Assembly: GCA_947374705.1 (NCBI GenBank)
Contig: CANCDA010000013.1
Coordinates: forward strand, 1-24,559
Source of the DNA: Comamonadaceae bacterium
Lineage (GTDB): Bacteria; Pseudomonadota; Gammaproteobacteria; Burkholderiales; Burkholderiaceae_C
DNA: 24,559 bases
Direction of reading: 5' to 3'
This document shows positions 13,856 through 20,730 of the stretch, piece by piece; the first letter of the stretch is position 1, and each line of letters starts with the position of its first letter. Both the position numbers and the translations under genes were made by a program. The notes under the pieces are model-generated. The model saw only the letters and a list, made by a program, of their open reading frames with translations. It ran no database searches and was not told the origin of the DNA.

Positions 13856-15201
13856 CGCTTGTGTTGCTCCAGCCAAGATTCCAGGTAATGGATGTTGGTG
13901 CCGCCGTCCATGAACTTGGCGTCCACCATCAACTCACGGTGCAGGGGAATATTGGTGCTGATACCTTCCACCACGGTCTCGGCCAGGGCTGTGCGCATTC
14001 GGGCCATGGCCTGTTCACGCGTGTCGCCATGGACAATGATTTTGCCGATCATGGAGTCGTAATTGGGTGGCACAAAGTAATTGGTATAGACGTGCGAGTC
14101 CACCCGCACCCCCGGCCCACCGGGTGGATGCCACATGGTGATGCGCCCTGGCGAGGGGGTGAACTTGTAGGCGTCTTCGGCATTGATGCGGCACTCAATG
14201 GCGTGACCCCTGATTTCAATCTGACGCTGGGTAAAGGGCAACTTCTCACCCGCTGCCACCATGATTTGTGTCTTGACGATGTCCACGCCAGTAATCCACT
14301 CCGTCACCGGGTGCTCCACCTGAACCCGGGTATTCATCTCGATAAAGTAGAACTCGCCGTTTTCAAAGAGGAACTCAAACGTACCTGCCCCCCGGTAGCC
14401 AATTTTTTTGCATGCCGCCACGCAGCGGTCACCAATCTTTTCAATCAACTTGCGAGGGATGCCCGGGGCAGGGGCTTCTTCGAGAATTTTTTGATGGCGT
14501 CGTTGCATAGAACAATCACGCTCACCCAGATAGACCGCATTCTTGTGCTTGTCTGCCAGGATTTGAATTTCGATATGGCGCGGGTTTTGAAGAAATTTTT
14601 CCATGTACACCGCTGGGTTACCGAAGGCGGCACCCGCTTCTGCCTTGGTCATCTGCACGGCGTTGATCAACGCCGCCTCGGTATGCACCACACGCATGCC
14701 ACGTCCACCACCACCGCCCGCTGCTTTGATGATGACGGGGTAACCGATTTTCTTGGCAATGCTTCGGATCTGCACCGCGTCATCAGGCAGCTCACCCTCA
14801 GAGCCTGGCACGCAAGGCACGCCCGCCTTGATCATGGCCTGCTTGGCCGATACCTTGTCCCCCATGATGCGGATGGACTCTGGCGTGGGGCCAATGAACT
14901 GGAAACCACTTTGCTCCACGCGTTCGGCAAAGTTGGCGTTTTCACTCAGAAAACCATAGCCCGGGTGAATCGCCTCTGCATCCGTCACCTCTGCCGCTGA
15001 GATCAAGGCGGGCATATTGAGGTAGCTCAGTGCCGAAGCGGCGGGACCAATACACACGGACTCTTCCGCCAACTTGACGTATTTAGCGTCCCGATCCGCC
15101 TCTGAATACACCATGACGGCCTTGACACCCAACTCACGGCAAGCGCGCTGAATACGCAGGGCGATTTCGCCACGATTGGCGATCAGAATTTTTTTAAACA
15201 T
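13852..15201 (-). CDS. accC: Acetyl-CoA carboxylase biotin carboxylase subunit
   Basis: ATP-grasp enzyme that carboxylates the biotin on AccB with bicarbonate, the first half-reaction of acetyl-CoA carboxylase. It has 449 residues, equal to the family length. It begins MFKKILIANRGEIALRI. Visible motifs are HPGYGFLSEN, the glycine-rich ATP lid KAAGGGGGRGMRVV, the FLQNPRHIEIQ segment, FIEMNTRVQVEHPVTE with metal- and bicarbonate-binding residues, and GHAIECRINAED. It lies 21 nt downstream of accB and overlaps prmA by ATGA. It is a secure call with no anomalies. Confidence 0.98.
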   Translation of the reverse strand: MFKKILIANRGEIALRIQRACRELGVKAVMVYSEADRDAKYVKLAEESVCIGPAASALSYLNMPALISAAEVTDAEAIHPGYGFLSENANFAERVEQSGFQFIGPTPESIRIMGDKVSAKQAMIKAGVPCVPGSEGELPDDAVQIRSIAKKIGYPVIIKAAGGGGGRGMRVVHTEAALINAVQMTKAEAGAAFGNPAVYMEKFLQNPRHIEIQILADKHKNAVYLGERDCSMQRRHQKILEEAPAPGIPRKLIEKIGDRCVAACKKIGYRGAGTFEFLFENGEFYFIEMNTRVQVEHPVTEWITGVDIVKTQIMVAAGEKLPFTQRQIEIRGHAIECRINAEDAYKFTPSPGRITMWHPPGGPGVRVDSHVYTNYFVPPNYDSMIGKIIVHGDTREQAMARMRTALAETVVEGISTNIPLHRELMVDAKFMDGGTNIHYLESWLEQHKR

Positions 15202-15222
15202 AGATGAGCGTGCCTGCCAGAC

Positions 15223-15684
15223 TTATTCGATCAAGTACAAGGGCTGCCCGTACTCAACAGCCTGTCCGTTATCGCAAAGAATCTTGGTCACCGTGCCTGA
15301 CTTGTCGGATTCGATTTCATTGAGTATCTTCATGGCCTCGATGATGCACAGGGTTTCACCTTGCTTGATCGTGTCACCCACTTCGACAAAAGGCTTGGCG
15401 CCCGGTGTCGCAGAGCGGTAGAAGGTGCCCACCATGGGGGACTTCACAGCATGAATGACCTCGGGCTCAAGCACAGGGGCGGGGGCGGTCGCAGCAGCGA
15501 CCGTTGTCGGCGCTGCGACTGGCGCAGGCGCTGGCATGGCAGCCACTGGCATGGCATACGCCTGCGCCATGGCCCCACCGCCTTTGACGATCCGAACTTT
15601 GCCTTCGGCCTCCGTAATCTCAAGCTCAGAGACATTTGATTCGGACACCAAATCAATCAGGGTTTTCAGTTTTCGCAAATCCAT
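15223..15684 (-). CDS. accB: Biotin carboxyl carrier protein of acetyl-CoA carboxylase
   Basis: Carrier that shuttles carboxybiotin between AccC and the AccAD carboxyltransferase. It has 153 residues: an N-terminal helical region starting MDLRKLKTLIDLVSES, an Ala/Pro-rich flexible linker at about 38-74, and a C-terminal biotinyl domain with the thumb-containing PMVGTFYRSATPGAKPFV and the biotinylation motif EAMKILNEIE, biotin on K119. GGAG about 6 nt upstream of ATG 15684 supports the start. The upstream gap is A+T-rich and holds an inverted repeat (15710-15740). Confidence 0.97.
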   Translation of the reverse strand: MDLRKLKTLIDLVSESNVSELEITEAEGKVRIVKGGGAMAQAYAMPVAAMPAPAPVAAPTTVAAATAPAPVLEPEVIHAVKSPMVGTFYRSATPGAKPFVEVGDTIKQGETLCIIEAMKILNEIESDKSGTVTKILCDNGQAVEYGQPLYLIE

Positions 15685-15709
15685 GGGAACTCCAACATCT
15701 TCTTAAAAT

Positions 15710-15740
15710 ATTGCTTTAACTTAGAACAAATCAAAGCAAT
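15710..15740. promoter_or_regulatory. Inverted repeat in the accBC leader, possible operator
   Basis: ATTGCTTT at 15710-15717 and AAAGCAAT at 15733-15740 are exact inverted 8-bp half-sites with centres 23 bp apart, about two helical turns, in the A+T-rich 136-bp gap upstream of accB. A weak promoter-like pair, TTGCAG and AATAAT with a 16-bp spacer on the minus strand, lies just upstream of it. A repressor operator is plausible; no known regulator can be named from this. Confidence 0.4.
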
Positions 15741-15820
15741 TTCCAATTATTTTCAACAACAACTAGCCTGCAAGTTGAACGACATCTTTAGCCCGCAGCA
15801 GGTTGCGCGGGCCGACGCCC

Positions 15821-16366
15821 TTACTTTAACCCATACCAACGCGCCAAATCTTGCGGTGAAATTTTGCCAATTTTGCGATCCAGCATCTTGCCATTGCCCC
15901 CCAACGCCACGGTGAACGGCAAGCCACCACCAACATTGCCCATGGATTTACTTAAAGAGATGCCTGCCATACCCGCCAAGGCCATCGGAAATCCGAGCGA
16001 TTGGCGCGCAAGAAAAGCCTGAACCGGCTCCAACCGATCCACAGCCAATCCAACAACTTGCCAACCATTCACTTTATTTTCACGGTAAAAAGAATCCAAT
16101 AAAGGAAGTTCATCAACACAAGGCGGGCACCAAGTAGCCCAAAAGTTAAGCAGCAAAGGCCTCCCTCGGAAAGTCGATAGCGACAAGTGCGCACCATCCG
16201 GGGTTTCAAAGGTCATGCCCCACAAAGCAACGAGAGCGGCTTCATTCACCTCGTTCAAACCGAACTTGCGCAGCGCCAAGCCCGCACCACCTAGCCCCGC
16301 CAGCGCAGCCACGGTGCCGTAAAGCCATCGACGACGAATCAGACTTGGTTTTTTGATGTCATCCAT
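15821..16366 (-). CDS. TlpA/ResA-like membrane-anchored thioredoxin-fold protein
   Basis: A 181-residue periplasmic thioredoxin-like protein anchored by one N-terminal hydrophobic segment (about 14-32). The thioredoxin domain carries NFWATWCPPCVDELP with redox cysteines C80 and C83 and a later GLPFTVAL segment with the cis-proline position. Such proteins reduce disulfides, often in cytochrome c maturation. The anchor is preceded by LIRRRWLYG, which has twin arginines but is not a full Tat motif. It begins 7 nt after the stop of the upstream conserved gene, so the two are likely cotranscribed. The precise substrate cannot be read from sequence. Confidence 0.88.
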   Translation of the reverse strand: MDDIKKPSLIRRRWLYGTVAALAGLGGAGLALRKFGLNEVNEAALVALWGMTFETPDGAHLSLSTFRGRPLLLNFWATWCPPCVDELPLLDSFYRENKVNGWQVVGLAVDRLEPVQAFLARQSLGFPMALAGMAGISLSKSMGNVGGGLPFTVALGGNGKMLDRKIGKISPQDLARWYGLK

Positions 16367-16373
16367 AAATCAA

Positions 16374-16964
16374 TTATTGATCTTCAAAAGTTGATAACAG
16401 CATTCGAACAGACGCCAAGTCACCACGTGGCGATCTATTCATAGCATCTTTTTTAAGCGCGCCACGCACCGCGTCCCGGTCATTCACCATCAAATGAAGG
16501 CCTACAAAAATCCCCAAGGGTTGGCACATGGCATGAATACCCAGCACGTCTACCGATTCGCCATGAAGTCCTGATGCGGTTCGAGGTTGGTAGCGCACGC
16601 CCTGATCAATCAACTTGATTTCAAGCGACTTTTCATCATCGCAAAACAACTGGAGGTAAATATCTGACAACCGTGTCGCTGTGCCATGCCACACCGCCCC
16701 ACCCAAATGGGGTCGAAACTCCGCCAAACGCTCCATCCAAACCAAAGCCAGTCGGCGCAAGGCCAGTAGCTCGGCGGGTTGAGTGTCTGCGCAAAACAAG
16801 TCCAAGTACTCGCGCACCGCTGTTTCCAACTCGTCGTTGTCAGGCAAGGGCGTGCGTTCAGGCAATTTGAGTTGACGCACCGCACGGCGCTTGGCTGGGC
16901 CATATTCCAGCCCTTCTTCCACCACCAACTGGGCAGCGATTGAGGCAATGTCTTGCTTACTCAT
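16374..16964 (-). CDS. Conserved protein of unknown function (Burkholderiales type)
   Basis: A 196-residue soluble protein with no signal peptide or membrane segment. The N terminus MSKQDIASIAAQLVVEEGLEY and the following basic stretch YGPAKRRAVRQLKLPERTPLP are helical and look conserved in kind. The middle has HLGGAVWHGTATRLSDIYLQLF, whose G-x-W-x-G-T-A and S-D-x-x-L pattern faintly recalls small nucleotidyltransferase folds, but I would not assign a function. It is divergent from mpl with only 32 bp between starts and directly upstream of the TlpA-like gene. No Shine-Dalgarno sequence is visible; a -10-like CACAAT ends 7 nt before the start. Confidence 0.7.
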   Translation of the reverse strand: MSKQDIASIAAQLVVEEGLEYGPAKRRAVRQLKLPERTPLPDNDELETAVREYLDLFCADTQPAELLALRRLALVWMERLAEFRPHLGGAVWHGTATRLSDIYLQLFCDDEKSLEIKLIDQGVRYQPRTASGLHGESVDVLGIHAMCQPLGIFVGLHLMVNDRDAVRGALKKDAMNRSPRGDLASVRMLLSTFEDQ

Positions 16965-16996
16965 GGCCGCTATTGTGCACCGCCTAAAATCGCCCG

Positions 16997-18409
16997 ATGC
17001 ACATTCATATTCTCGGTATTTGCGGCACGTTCATGGGTGGCTTGGCGGCCTTGGCGCGCGAAGCGGGCCACCGCGTGACAGGCTGCGACGCAGGCGTGTA
17101 CCCACCCATGAGCGACCAACTGCGCGCCTTGGGCATTGACTTGGTAGAGGGCTTTGGCGCTGAGCAGATGGCGTTCAAACCCGATATGTACGTCATCGGC
17201 AACGTGGTCAGTCGCGCTCGCCTGTCCGACGGCAAACCCAAATTCCCGCTGATGGAGGCCATTCTTGACGCAGGCGCGGCCTACACCAGCGGCCCGCAAT
17301 GGCTGGCCGAGCACGTGTTACAGGGTCGCCACGTGCTAGCAGTGGCTGGCACCCACGGCAAAACCACCACAACCGCCATGCTGACCTGGATACTGGAGTT
17401 TGCCGGGCTGAAGCCGGGCTTTCTCGTCGGCGGTGTGCCTATGAATTTTGATGTTTCAGCCCGCTTGGGCATGGATGCGTGCTTCGTGATAGAAGCCGAC
17501 GAGTACGACACCGCTTTCTTTGACAAGCGCAGCAAGTTCGTCCACTACCGGCCCCGCACCGCGATTTTGAACAATCTGGAGTTCGATCACGCTGACATTT
17601 TTGACAACTTGGCTGCGATTGAACGTCAGTTTCACCATCTGGTGCGTACCGTACCCGGCACGGGTCGCGTCGTGGTCAACGGCTTGGAAGAAAGTCTCAC
17701 CCGCGTGCTGGCCCAAGGTTGCTGGAGCGAGGTTCGCAGCTTTGGCGCAGCGGTCAATGACTTCACAGCGGTGGGTGAGCCCCATGATTTTGAGGTTCTC
17801 TACCAAGGAAAGACCGTCGCCAACGTGAAGTGGGCACTCACAGGCACCCATAACCAACTCAATGCCCTGGCCGCCATCGCAGCCGCTGAACATGTCGGCG
17901 TGACCCCTGCCGTGGCGGCCCGCGCCCTGGGTGACTTTCGAAACGTCAAGCGACGCATGGAGGTGCGCGCTCGCGTCACGCGACCCGGCGGCGAGATCAC
18001 CGTGTATGACGACTTCGCCCACCACCCCACAGCCATCCGCACCACGCTCGATGGCCTGCGTCGCAAAGTCGGACGCGACCAGCGCATCCTGGCCATCTTC
18101 GAGCCGCGCAGCAACACCATGAAGCTGGGCACCATGAAAGCCCAACTGCCCTGGAGCCTGGAGCAAGCCGATCTGGCCTTTTGCCACACCGGCGGCCTGG
18201 ACTGGGATGCCCGCGACGCGCTGGCCCCCATGGGAGCGCGCGCGCAAGTGGCGGCCAGCATTGACGAACTGGTCACCCAGGTGGTCAGCCAAGTCAAGCC
18301 TGGTGACCACCTGGTGTGCATGAGCAACGGCGGCTTCGGCGGCGTTCACCTCAAGCTATTGCAAGCCCTGACCACGTCTCACGCGCTTAGCGCGCCCGGC
18401 GCGTCTTGA
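16997..18409 (+). CDS. mpl: UDP-N-acetylmuramate:L-Ala-gamma-D-Glu-meso-DAP ligase
   Basis: Murein-recycling ligase that rejoins the recovered tripeptide L-Ala-gamma-D-Glu-meso-DAP to UDP-MurNAc, bypassing MurC, MurD and MurE. It has 470 residues. The N-terminal Rossmann-like domain begins MHIHILGICGTFMGGLAALA, distinguishing it from MurC. The ATP loop is GTHGKTTTT at about 118-126. The central domain has the EADEYDTAFFDKRSKF and NLEFDHADIFD signatures of Mpl, and the C-terminal domain has DDFAHHPTAIRTTL. There is no Shine-Dalgarno sequence; TAAAAT at 16985-16990 lies 6 nt before the ATG. Its 3' end overlaps aroG by 23 bp in the tail-to-tail sense. It complements AmpD in the same pathway. Confidence 0.95.
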   Translation: MHIHILGICGTFMGGLAALAREAGHRVTGCDAGVYPPMSDQLRALGIDLVEGFGAEQMAFKPDMYVIGNVVSRARLSDGKPKFPLMEAILDAGAAYTSGPQWLAEHVLQGRHVLAVAGTHGKTTTTAMLTWILEFAGLKPGFLVGGVPMNFDVSARLGMDACFVIEADEYDTAFFDKRSKFVHYRPRTAILNNLEFDHADIFDNLAAIERQFHHLVRTVPGTGRVVVNGLEESLTRVLAQGCWSEVRSFGAAVNDFTAVGEPHDFEVLYQGKTVANVKWALTGTHNQLNALAAIAAAEHVGVTPAVAARALGDFRNVKRRMEVRARVTRPGGEITVYDDFAHHPTAIRTTLDGLRRKVGRDQRILAIFEPRSNTMKLGTMKAQLPWSLEQADLAFCHTGGLDWDARDALAPMGARAQVAASIDELVTQVVSQVKPGDHLVCMSNGGFGGVHLKLLQALTTSHALSAPGAS

Positions 18410-19520
18410 CGGCATCCGACAGGTTGTCCAGCACGTCCAGGGAAACGTCCCAACCCAAACAGCCATCGGTGATGCTTTTGCCGTAGGTGAGCTGTGTAGG
18501 GTCGTCTTTGCCGGGTGTGAACTTCTGGGTGCCGCTCTGCAAATGACTCTCCACCATCACGCCAAACACGCTGCGTGAGCCGCCCGCGATCTGCGTCGCG
18601 ATGTCACGCGCCACTTCTTGCTGCTTCTCAAACTGTTTGCTGCTGTTGGCATGGCTGCAATCCACCATCAGGCTGGCGGGCAGTTTGGCCGCTGTCAAAT
18701 CTTTGCAGGCATCGGCCACACTGACCGCATCGAAGTTGGGCGCCTTGCCACCGCGCAGGATGACGTGGCAATCCTTATTGCCTGTGGTCTGCACAATCGC
18801 CACCTGGCCGTTTTTGTGCACCGACAAGAAGTGATGGCCACCGGCTGCGGCCTGGATCGCGTCGGTCGCAATTTTGATGTTGCCGTCCGTCCCGTTCTTG
18901 AAGCCAATAGGGGCCGAAATGCCCGAGGCCAGCTCGCGGTGCACCTGGCTCTCTGTCGTGCGCGCGCCAATCGCGCCCCATGAAATCAAATCGCCGATGT
19001 ACTGCGGCGAGATCACGTCCAGAAACTCGCTGCCTGCGGGCAAGCCCAGGCGGTTGATCTCGATCAGCAACTGGCGTGCGATGCGCAGGCCTTCGTCGAT
19101 GCGGCAGGTTTCGTCCAAGTAGGGGTCGTTGATCAGCCCCTTCCAGCCCACCGTGGTGCGTGGCTTTTCAAAGTACACGCGCATCACGATCTCCAGCGTG
19201 TCGGCGTACTTCAGGCGCTGCTCTTTCAAGCGACGGGCGTAGTCCAGAGCGGCCGCCGGGTCGTGGATCGAGCAGGGACCAATGATGACCAGCAAGCGGT
19301 CGTCCCGACCCGCCATGATGTCCTGAATGGTGTGGCGGGTGCGAGAGATCAAGCCCTCCACCGGCGTGCCCCGGATGGGGAAAAAGCGAATCAAATGCTC
19401 AGGGGGTGGCAACACGGTGATGTCCTTGATGCGTTCGTCGTCGGTTTGGCTGGTGCGGTCGGTGGGCTGCGTACCCGGTGGGTACCAGGCTTCGTTGGTC
19501 GGGCTGGTTTGGGCGTTCAT
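18387..19520 (-). CDS. aroG: 3-deoxy-7-phosphoheptulonate (DAHP) synthase, class I
   Basis: First enzyme of the shikimate pathway, condensing PEP and erythrose 4-phosphate. It has 377 residues, longer than E. coli AroG by a variable N-terminal tail (about 1-30). Class I (AroF/G/H-type) motifs are IGPCSIHDPAAAL, MRVYFEKPRTTVGWKG, GARTTESQVHRELASG, PIGFKNGTDGN and SLMVDCSHANSSKQ. Feedback specificity cannot be told with certainty, but the upstream leader peptide suggests regulation by Phe and Tyr supply. Shine-Dalgarno AAGGAG (19533 down to 19528) lies 7 nt before ATG 19520. A terminator hairpin and aromatic-rich leader ORF lie upstream; glk lies beyond. Confidence 0.93.
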   Translation of the reverse strand: MNAQTSPTNEAWYPPGTQPTDRTSQTDDERIKDITVLPPPEHLIRFFPIRGTPVEGLISRTRHTIQDIMAGRDDRLLVIIGPCSIHDPAAALDYARRLKEQRLKYADTLEIVMRVYFEKPRTTVGWKGLINDPYLDETCRIDEGLRIARQLLIEINRLGLPAGSEFLDVISPQYIGDLISWGAIGARTTESQVHRELASGISAPIGFKNGTDGNIKIATDAIQAAAGGHHFLSVHKNGQVAIVQTTGNKDCHVILRGGKAPNFDAVSVADACKDLTAAKLPASLMVDCSHANSSKQFEKQQEVARDIATQIAGGSRSVFGVMVESHLQSGTQKFTPGKDDPTQLTYGKSITDGCLGWDVSLDVLDNLSDAVKTRRAR

Positions 19521-19561
19521 CGTGGGGCTCCTTTGAAGTAAAGCTAAAAAAGTCGGGCTAT

Positions 19562-19595
19562 AAAAAAACCGCCGGGCTTGTGGCGCCGGCGGTTT
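19562..19595 (-). terminator. Intrinsic terminator in the aroG leader
   Basis: On the minus strand AAACCGCCGG (19595-19586) pairs perfectly with CCGGCGGTTT (19575-19566) around a 10-nt loop, and the U run reaches 19562. It lies 41 nt upstream of aroG and is also the first terminator after glk. Confidence 0.9.
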
Positions 19596-19615
19596 CGAGT
19601 GGGGTGTTGGTTGAT

Positions 19616-19687
19616 CTACACGCTGCCCTCTCGTCCGCCGGGGACAGAGAAGCTAAAGTAAAAATAAAAAGCGTTGCGGACTTGCAT
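19616..19687 (-). CDS. Aromatic-rich leader peptide of aroG (23 aa)
   Basis: A 23-codon frame from ATG 19687 to TAG 19616, starting MQVRNA, then FYFYFSF at residues 7-13 (codons TTT TAT TTT TAC TTT AGC TTC), then SVPGGREGSV. Six of seven consecutive residues are Phe or Tyr and none is Trp. Its codons 3-4 and 15-19 encode attenuator segments 1 and 2. No Shine-Dalgarno sequence is visible; an extended -10-like TGCTACATT (19704 down to 19696) ends 8 nt upstream, so the transcript may be leaderless or nearly so. It starts 35 nt after the glk stop. Confidence 0.75.
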   Translation of the reverse strand: MQVRNAFYFYFSFSVPGGREGSV

Positions 19688-19722
19688 AGGGCTCGAATGT
19701 AGCACGGCTGGCCAACGCGGGA

Positions 19723-20727
19723 TTACAGCCTCAAGGAAAGGGCTTGAGACGCGCCCATCAAGGCGGGCGAGACTGGGCTGTGAATGACCCATACGGGTAT
19801 CGCTTTCAAATAACTTTTGAAGCGCCCTTTGTCCTCAAAGCGATTACGAAACGGCGAAGCTTCAAAACGCGTCCCCATGCGCGGCACGATGCCCCCGCCA
19901 ATGTAGAGGCCCCCGCGTGCACCCAGAGTGAGTGCCAAGTCACCGGCCACACTGCCCAAGAAACCACAAAACAAGTCCAGCGCTTCTTGCGCGGTGGACA
20001 GAGGTGCGTTTTGGGCGCGCGCCAGCACGTCAGCGGGCGCGGTAATGCCATGAACAGATTCGCCTTTGAGTTCACTTAAAGCGTGGTACAGATCGACCAG
20101 ACCCGAACCCGACAAGACGCGTTCGGCCGACACATGCCCATAGCGTTTTTGCAATTGCTGAATAAGGGCAAACTCATGCGCGTTGGTTGCACTCAAACTC
20201 ACGTGACCACCCTCTCCAGCAATGGGCAGCCATTGACCAGAATGCCCCACCGGAAGCAGGCCAGAAACACCCAATCCTGTGCCAGGGCCAATCAAACCAA
20301 TGGCGGTGTGGGGTACAACTTGCCCGCCGCCGATTTGCTGCTTGTTTGCTTCGGGCAATTGAGTGAGCGACAAGGCCAGTGCCGTGAAATCGTTCAGCAA
20401 CAGCAAGCGCGCCAAACCCAAGCGTTCACGCAAGACCTTCACCGAAAACGACCAGTGATGATTGGTCATTGACACCTGGTCGTCTGTCACCGGATTGGCG
20501 ATGCCAAGTGCCGCACAGGGCGGCGCGGAGAAGCCCTGCTGCTGCAAGTAGAGTTGAACTGCGTCTAGCAACGATGCCTGTTCGGCACAAGGCAGCACTT
20601 GAACGTGACTGATTTCTGCACCCTCATGCGTTTGCCAGCCAAAACGCGCATGGGTGCCGCCAATGTCGCCCAACAAACGCGGGTAGGGTGCAGCTTGGGT
20701 GATGGTCGGGTCGCGTGAGTCGAACAT
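19723..20727 (-). CDS. glk: Glucokinase
   Basis: ATP-dependent glucokinase of the bacterial Glk family, phosphorylating glucose to glucose 6-phosphate. It has 334 residues. The phosphate-binding LLGDIGGTHARFG is at about 18-30. Further motifs are GIANPVTDDQVSMTNHHWSFS, the catalytic aspartate in LLLNDFTALALSL, IGPGTGLGVSGLL, GEGGHVS and GGLYIGGGIVPRM. It starts 3 nt after the pgi stop, so it is translationally linked to pgi. Together with Pgi, Eda and Edd it connects glucose to the Entner-Doudoroff pathway. Confidence 0.95.
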   Translation of the reverse strand: MFDSRDPTITQAAPYPRLLGDIGGTHARFGWQTHEGAEISHVQVLPCAEQASLLDAVQLYLQQQGFSAPPCAALGIANPVTDDQVSMTNHHWSFSVKVLRERLGLARLLLLNDFTALALSLTQLPEANKQQIGGGQVVPHTAIGLIGPGTGLGVSGLLPVGHSGQWLPIAGEGGHVSLSATNAHEFALIQQLQKRYGHVSAERVLSGSGLVDLYHALSELKGESVHGITAPADVLARAQNAPLSTAQEALDLFCGFLGSVAGDLALTLGARGGLYIGGGIVPRMGTRFEASPFRNRFEDKGRFKSYLKAIPVWVIHSPVSPALMGASQALSLRL

Positions 20728-20730
20728 AGT

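Larger units (their letters stand above)
19562..19687 (-). promoter_or_regulatory. Putative Phe/Tyr transcription attenuator of aroG
   Basis: Reading the minus strand from 19687, segment 1 is GTCCGC (19681-19676), then the Phe/Tyr codons (19669-19649), segment 2 CCCCGGCGGAC (19643-19633), segment 3 AAACCGCCGG (19595-19586) and segment 4 CCGGCGGTTT (19575-19566). Segment 1 can pair with GCGGAC in segment 2. Segment 2 CCGGCGG can pair with CCGCCGG in segment 3 (seven G-C pairs, antiterminator). Segment 3 pairs with segment 4 (10 bp, terminator). A ribosome stalled on the Phe/Tyr codons would cover segment 1 and free segment 2. The logic matches the trp/phe attenuators of enterobacteria. Confidence 0.8.

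Noticed and set aside
13798..15000. 400-codon open frame on the plus strand opposite accC
   Set aside because: accC on the minus strand is an unambiguous full-length biotin carboxylase; the opposite frame is His/Arg-rich and matches no family, as expected from GC-rich third-position shadows.
15796..15818. GCCCGC/GCGGGC hairpin after the TlpA-like gene as its terminator
   Set aside because: Only a 6-bp stem and no U tract follows on the minus strand, so it is not a convincing intrinsic terminator.
16368..16380. ATCAAT-T-ATTGAT palindrome at the junction of two minus-strand genes
   Set aside because: It is short, A+T-rich and largely set by the stop codon and start region; too likely by chance to call an operator.
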